A DNA stretch of 64,000 nucleotides from Portunus trituberculatus (lineage: Eukaryota > Arthropoda > Malacostraca > Decapoda > Portunidae), in contig NC_059287.1 in the NCBI RefSeq assembly GCF_017591435.1, positions 14,175,134-14,239,133 on the forward strand, written 5' to 3'. Both the position numbers and the translations under genes were made by a program. Below are positions 59,989 through 64,000 of this stretch, piece after piece. Below the pieces are notes generated by a model. That model was not told where the DNA came from. It was given only the letters and a program-made list of their open reading frames with translations, and searched no databases. The number at the start of each line of letters is the position of its first letter. The stretch's first letter is position 1.

Positions 59989-60042
59989 GATGAATTTCCC
60001 AGTACAGTTTCCACTCACGTTAGTCTCCAAGCGACAACCGGA

Positions 60043-60254
60043 AAACCCCTTCAGTACTGGGACGCATATTTACTACAAGTTTTGGGTTTGTTTAGACGAT
60101 ATTATTGACATCAGGAAGGGTCTTTGGAGGTTAGAAGATAAATGGCCAGAGCCTTCACTATTTCAGTTCCACACACGAGTTTCTGAAGCTGTATGAAATC
60201 ACCAAATAGTAAGTAGAATGAATAAAGAAGCACGTCATGGTACTGAAGGTGTTG
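60043..60254 (-). mobile_element. MITE family 1
   Basis: ACCCCTTCAGTACTGGGACG at the left and ATGGTACTGAAGGTGTT at the right. The flanking TTAA is eroded. Confidence 0.88.
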
Positions 60255-60422
60255 AGACAGGATAAGGTGCCGACAAGACTTGTAGTGTTGATGTATCATG
60301 CAAGATTCGGTCTATGAAGCGAACGTAAGGACAGGATGTGAGAGGAGCCTAGTAACTCCACCTAGAAATAATATACTCTCACACCACATTCTGCTCACTC
60401 TTCCCCCACCCCCCACCAATCT

Positions 60423-60614
60423 CTCTCACCACGACTACTTTCCAAGGCCACGAAATGATCAGCGAGGTTTTCAAGAGTGTTTCTCCAGTTAGTAATGTAG
60501 AAATCTTGTCACTCTGCTTCCATAACCATAAAATCACCTAAAGAAAAAAAAACTTGTGTAAACTTGAAGCCTTTTGAAATAGTGGTGGTGAAGCAGAGAA
60601 GTATTTGAGATTAC
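60423..60614 (-). mobile_element. MITE family 2, partial
   Basis: ctctcaccacgactactttc, then ttttcaagagtgtttctcc, gaagccttttgaaatagtg and agaagtatttgagattac. It matches the copy at 25790. Confidence 0.72.
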
Positions 60615-60726
60615 GACTGTGACCATTAATCTTCTAACCTCCATAGACCCTTCCTGATGTCAATAAAATGGTCTTATTGTACACATACCTCAAGGTAAAT
60701 ATGTGTCCCAGTATTGAAAGGGTTAA
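60615..60726 (+). mobile_element. MITE family 1, right half fused to a family 2 copy
   Basis: It begins inside the family core (gaccattaatcttctaac) and continues to GTATTGAAAGGGTTAA. Its left half is replaced by the end of the family 2 element. Confidence 0.8.
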
Positions 60727-60984
60727 AACAATGACGAAGACTCGCACTGCTTCAGAATCAGCGAGTATAAATCCTACGTGTGCTGAAAAAAAATAATAAA
60801 TAAGTGATAGGATAAAAGCATCAAGACTCGCATTGCTCCAGGAACGAGAACAAACCCTGAGTGTTAATACGAAAAAAAAAGGAGAGAAAAAAAAAGGATA
60901 GAAAATTACGTTAAAAGACGAAAGATCGAGAAAAAAGCTTAAAAAATAACGAAAAAAACACAGTGTTAGTTAAAGTTAGACAAA

Positions 60985-61212
60985 GGGGCCGCCGTGGTAC
61001 AGTGGAACCATGCGTGCTTTGGGGTCCGAGGGGTCTCCAAGCGCACGGGTTCGAATCCTGTCCACGGTCCGAGTGTAGGTTGGGCTTCCTCACTCAAGGC
61101 AACGGTTTCCTAGCGGGTGGGCTTTGAGATAGGAGGTACCCCAAAAAGTATCCCCTTTAGCCCATAAATTCCCATGAAAAACCCACATGGTATAAAAGAA
61201 AAAAAAAAAGAG
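60985..61212 (+). mobile_element. tRNA-derived SINE with A-rich tail
   Basis: Box A tggtacagtgg (60995-61005) and box B ggttcgaatcc (61048-61058), with a long variable-arm-like segment (ggggtccgaggggtctcc) between them. The body with ggcttcctcactcaaggcaa ends in an A-rich tail at 61197-61212. Confidence 0.78.
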
Positions 61213-61632
61213 AGACAGGATAAAAATGAAAATTGAATGACAGACCAAATTGCGGCACATATAACGAGAACATTCCTACAATTCCTGCGTGTTGTCAAGA
61301 TAAAAATAACCATCGCGTGTGTGAAGGACGGGGAAGTACGCTCAGCTGCATTACTCACAGACCACTTCCCCCTGCTGAACCTCCAAGCGTCGTACAATAC
61401 GTCGGGAATACAAAGCTTTCCTCACACTTCCTGTCACAGTTTCATACTCCGGAAATAGTTACGCTACTCACTAAACGCCGTATTTATCAACTAAGCAAGC
61501 AAGAAGACGTCCCACGCTGCCACAAGGTAAAGTCCCTTCCTCTCTTACCAAGATAGGAGCGGAAGGCAGCACAGGTGGCAACGCAAGTGACAGGCGGGGG
61601 GAACTCCCAGCATTAACTGATTCTGGGCTCCT
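61213..61632. other. Intergenic interval without recognised gene
   Basis: A 107-residue plus-strand ORF (61233-61556) matches no family I know, and the overlapping ORF is of similar length in another frame. I see no domain or splice context. Confidence 0.5.
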
Positions 61633-61796
61633 GTTCCGAAATGTTTCCGCGCCACACGCCTGCTGCTTTCAACATGTCCGTATTGTAGTGACACGGGTTT
61701 CCAAGGGTATTTTTTTGGTTCCAGTGAGAGATTAAATAGATTTCTTCATTATTAACAGGAAAAACACTTATGAACACTTGGCTAATTATCTCCTTT
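61633..61796 (+). mobile_element. MITE family 2, left part
   Basis: gttccgaaatgtttccgc, then tttttttggttccagtgag, cttcattattaacagg and cacttggctaattat, stopping at the MITE family 1 copy that follows. Confidence 0.68.
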
Positions 61797-62005
61797 ATCC
61801 CTTCAATACTGGGACAGATTTTTACCTTGAGATTTGTGTACGATTAGACCATTTTATTCACATTAGGAAGCATTTATGGAGGTCAGGAGATTGCTGGCCA
61901 GAATCTTCACTACTATAATCCCCCCACATGAGTTTCCGAATCTGTATAAAATCACCAAATAGTAAGCAGAATGAATATGGAAACGCGTCAAGATACTCAA
62001 GGGTT
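61797..62005 (-). mobile_element. MITE family 1
   Basis: ATCCCTTCAATACTGGGACA at the left and AGATACTCAAGGGTT at the right. It directly abuts the LINE. Confidence 0.88.
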
Positions 62006-62965
62006 CTGGTGATACGATACAACACACCGTCAGGGATTTTTTCAGACAGTAGCCGCAGGATGAGTGAAGTTTGCCCCCAAAGATGGTATATAGTGATAGA
62101 CAGGACTATGAAATTTTCAAAGCAATGTTTAGAAGCAAGAAATAGGGCAAATAGGATCCTGGGTTTTATAAATAGAAATGTTAGTTATAAAAGTAAGGAA
62201 GTGGTGCGTAGCTTATATAATTCCTATGTTAGGCCCCATTTAGAGTATTGCATACAGGCCTGGTCACCCCACTATAGGCAGGATATCAACATGTTAGAAG
62301 CAGTTCAGAGAAGAGCAACTAGGATGATACCAGCATTAAAGCGCCTGGAGTATAGAGATAGATTAAAGGAATTAAACATGTTTTCATTTGAGAGGAGATG
62401 TATAAGAGGGATATGATAGAGTTATTTAAAATGTTCTCAGATACAAACTACATAGATGTGAGATCTTTCTTTACCTTAGAGGAGGGAAGTAGGACTAGAA
62501 ATCATGGCAGGAAAATTAGAAAGCAAGGCTGCAGGTTAGATATAAGAAAATATTTCTTTAGTCATAGGGTGGTAGACTTCTGGAATGCATTGCCAGAGAG
62601 GGTTGTAAATAGCACTAGTTTGACAATGTTTAAAAACAGATTAGATAAGAACTTAAATTTATTAGATTTATAATTATGTATAGCGCTGCATGATAGTTTT
62701 TATAAGAAATTTACCATAGTTAAACAAGACATGATCCCCATGTATGTGGATCTCAGATTGTAGAAGAATTCACTGCAGGACTTAGCCCTGTTAATGGGCC
62801 AAATATTTAGAATTAGTATATAATGTATTGTGTACTTGTAAGTGTATCTTTAAGTACTGATGACGAGGTCGCTGTGCGACTGATGCAGGATAACCTAGAT
62901 GGGCCCTGGTGGCCCTTTGTTATCCTATTATTTATGTTATGTTATGTTATATGTTATATACTTGT
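62006..62965 (+). mobile_element. 5'-truncated CR1-like LINE, C-terminal RT region and 3' tail
   Basis: The first frame (to about 62416) encodes the region after the RT core: FSKQCLEARNRANRILGFIN, SLYNSYVRPHLEYCIQAWSP and LEAVQRRATRMIP. The second frame (62398-62673) holds DMIELFKMFSDTNYIDV and FFSHRVVDFWNALPERVVNS. One missing G near 62410 (agagggatatg) splits what should be a single frame. A 3' UTR with gggccctggtggccctttgt ends in TTATG-type short repeats at about 62930-62965, the usual CR1-type tail. Confidence 0.85.
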
Positions 62966-63118
62966 GCTCCTTGTTTTTATTATGGAAGCTTTATTAAACA
63001 GTGTAAAAATAGCGACATTAGGAATATAGTGGCTTTGGTGTCTTTGATAGGAATTATTCTACTACTTAGGATGAAAAACATACTAAAAAGCGCAGGTACA
63101 TGTGACAGATACACAAAT

Positions 63119-63120
<2 letters not shown>

Positions 63121-63180
<60 letters not shown>
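63121..63180. repeat. (CT)n microsatellite
   Basis: About 30 CT units. Confidence 0.95.
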
Positions 63181-63182
<2 letters not shown>

Positions 63183-63413
63183 GTTCCTTATTTTTACCAC
63201 ATTCTTATTGCTACTACATAAATCACAAGTTCTTATCTCTACATTTCACAGGTACAGTAATTAGGAACAGTTTTAGCGGCGAAGTTCAGTAAAGGTAGAA
63301 CATGCAGGCAGATTCTTCAGTCCGCGGCATAGCAAAGCACTCACGACCCATGACACGCAACACAACCACCATCGCCTCACAGTGCAATGAACATGATATA
63401 GTTAGATACAATT

Positions 63414-63606
63414 TTAACCCCCTCAGTACCGAGACGCATTTTTATCTTAATTATTTGAGTATGATTAGATGATTTTATTGACATTAGTAAGGGTCTATGG
63501 AGGTCAAAAGATTAATGGGTAGTTTTTACTATTCTAATCCCAAAATATGTTTCTGAATAGTAACTAGAATGAATATTTAAATGCGTCTTGGTACTGACGA
63601 GATTAA
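63414..63606 (-). mobile_element. MITE family 1 with TTAA at both ends
   Basis: TTAACCCCCTCAGTACCGAG at the left and TTGGTACTGACGAGATTAA at the right. A short internal deletion removes part of the gaagctgtataaaatc segment. Confidence 0.9.
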
Positions 63607-63608
63607 GG

Positions 63609-63825
63609 ACCCTATTCTGAAACACCTCGCCGCACCTCCACTGTATACATTCCAAAGGCTCTACTTCAAGTTACAATGTTTTTAAATAGTGTCTTTCTGG
63701 TTGCAGTGACAGATAAGCACGTTTTCTATGTTATTAAGAGAAGACACTTGAATTCTTGGCTAATTATTTATGTGGCCTTTCGAAAATAGTCGCGGTGAGA
63801 GGGCGAAGCGTTTCAGAATACGGAC
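63609..63825 (+). mobile_element. MITE family 2, near full length
   Basis: Left end ctattctgaaacacctcgcc and right end ggcgaagcgtttcagaatac are clear inverted repeats. It starts three bases after a family 1 copy. Confidence 0.8.
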
Positions 63826-63873
63826 ATAAATCTGACAAGGAAAAAGTTGAATTGCTCAAAGCCAAAATAGGAA

Positions 63874-64000
63874 TTACTTGCTGGCTTCCTTATCGTTGTC
63901 TTCCGGCTCATTTGGTTTCTTCTCCACTTCATCTTGGATCTGGTTCTTGGCACTCTCCTCTATAGCACTTGGCACTTCCGCTTTTTCCTCTGCCTGTTGT
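63874..64000 (-). CDS. 3' end of a gene running off the window, charged C-terminal tail (partial)
   Basis: The minus strand carries 41 codons (QQAEEKAEVPSAIEESAKNQ, then QDEVEKKPNEPEDNDKEASK) before a TAA at 63874-63876. The tail is rich in Glu, Lys, Ala and Asp, like the last exon of the cuticle gene at 17167, so a second cuticle protein on the same strand is possible. The open start lies outside the window, and the identification is weak. Confidence 0.45.
   Translation of the reverse strand, partial: QQAEEKAEVPSAIEESAKNQIQDEVEKKPNEPEDNDKEASK

Overview
This is eukaryotic nuclear DNA, most likely from a decapod crustacean such as a crab or shrimp. The evidence is spliced genes with GT-AG introns, very dense (CA)n, (CT)n and trinucleotide microsatellites, TTAGG-type arthropod telomere-like repeats, a chitin-binding R&R cuticle protein, a clip-domain serine protease homolog, an arthropod gustatory receptor, and decayed LINEs, tRNA-derived SINEs and MITEs. 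The species cannot be named from sequence alone. All gene models are conceptual splices I made by eye, and reading frame is preserved across every junction.

Layout. 1-2800: repeat-rich flank. 2802-6402 (+): a six-exon, 733-residue secreted serine protease homolog whose catalytic Ser is replaced by Gly (GDGGSP); its poly(A) signal is near 7396. 7400-9400: a minisatellite, a tRNA-derived SINE and a decayed retrotransposon gag-like fragment. 9422-16624: a tandem triplication of a unit of about 2.9 kb whose edges lie in CA/TG microsatellites. 17167-20546 (-): a five-exon, 141-residue RR-1-type cuticle protein with a TATA box. 20.7-39.3 kb: about 18 kb without a recognisable gene, filled with MITEs, minisatellites, a TTAGG-like tract, a cluster of AGGTCA half-sites and two LINE remnants. 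39326-51792 (+): a 22-exon, 1120-residue TDRD7-like LOTUS/Tudor protein of the germ-granule and piRNA type. 52-56 kb: an orphan terminal exon on the minus strand, a SINE and a GT-rich minisatellite. 56994-59000 (-): a four-exon, 459-residue gustatory receptor with the TYhhhhhQF signature. 59-63.9 kb: MITEs, a SINE and a 5'-truncated CR1-like LINE. 63874-64000 (-): the 3' end of another gene that runs off the window.

The genes are functionally unrelated (immunity or coagulation, cuticle, germline RNA regulation, chemosensation) and nothing suggests an operon or pathway. No CRISPR, prokaryotic or viral system was seen. The most notable signals are structural: a TTAA-flanked MITE nested cleanly inside another copy of itself, which points to a piggyBac-type family; a second MITE family found repeatedly beside the first; a cuticle-gene intron built from repeats that carry splice-donor-like motifs; the microsatellite-bounded triplication; gustatory-receptor splice sites and start codon embedded in microsatellites; and a dense array of nuclear-receptor half-sites.
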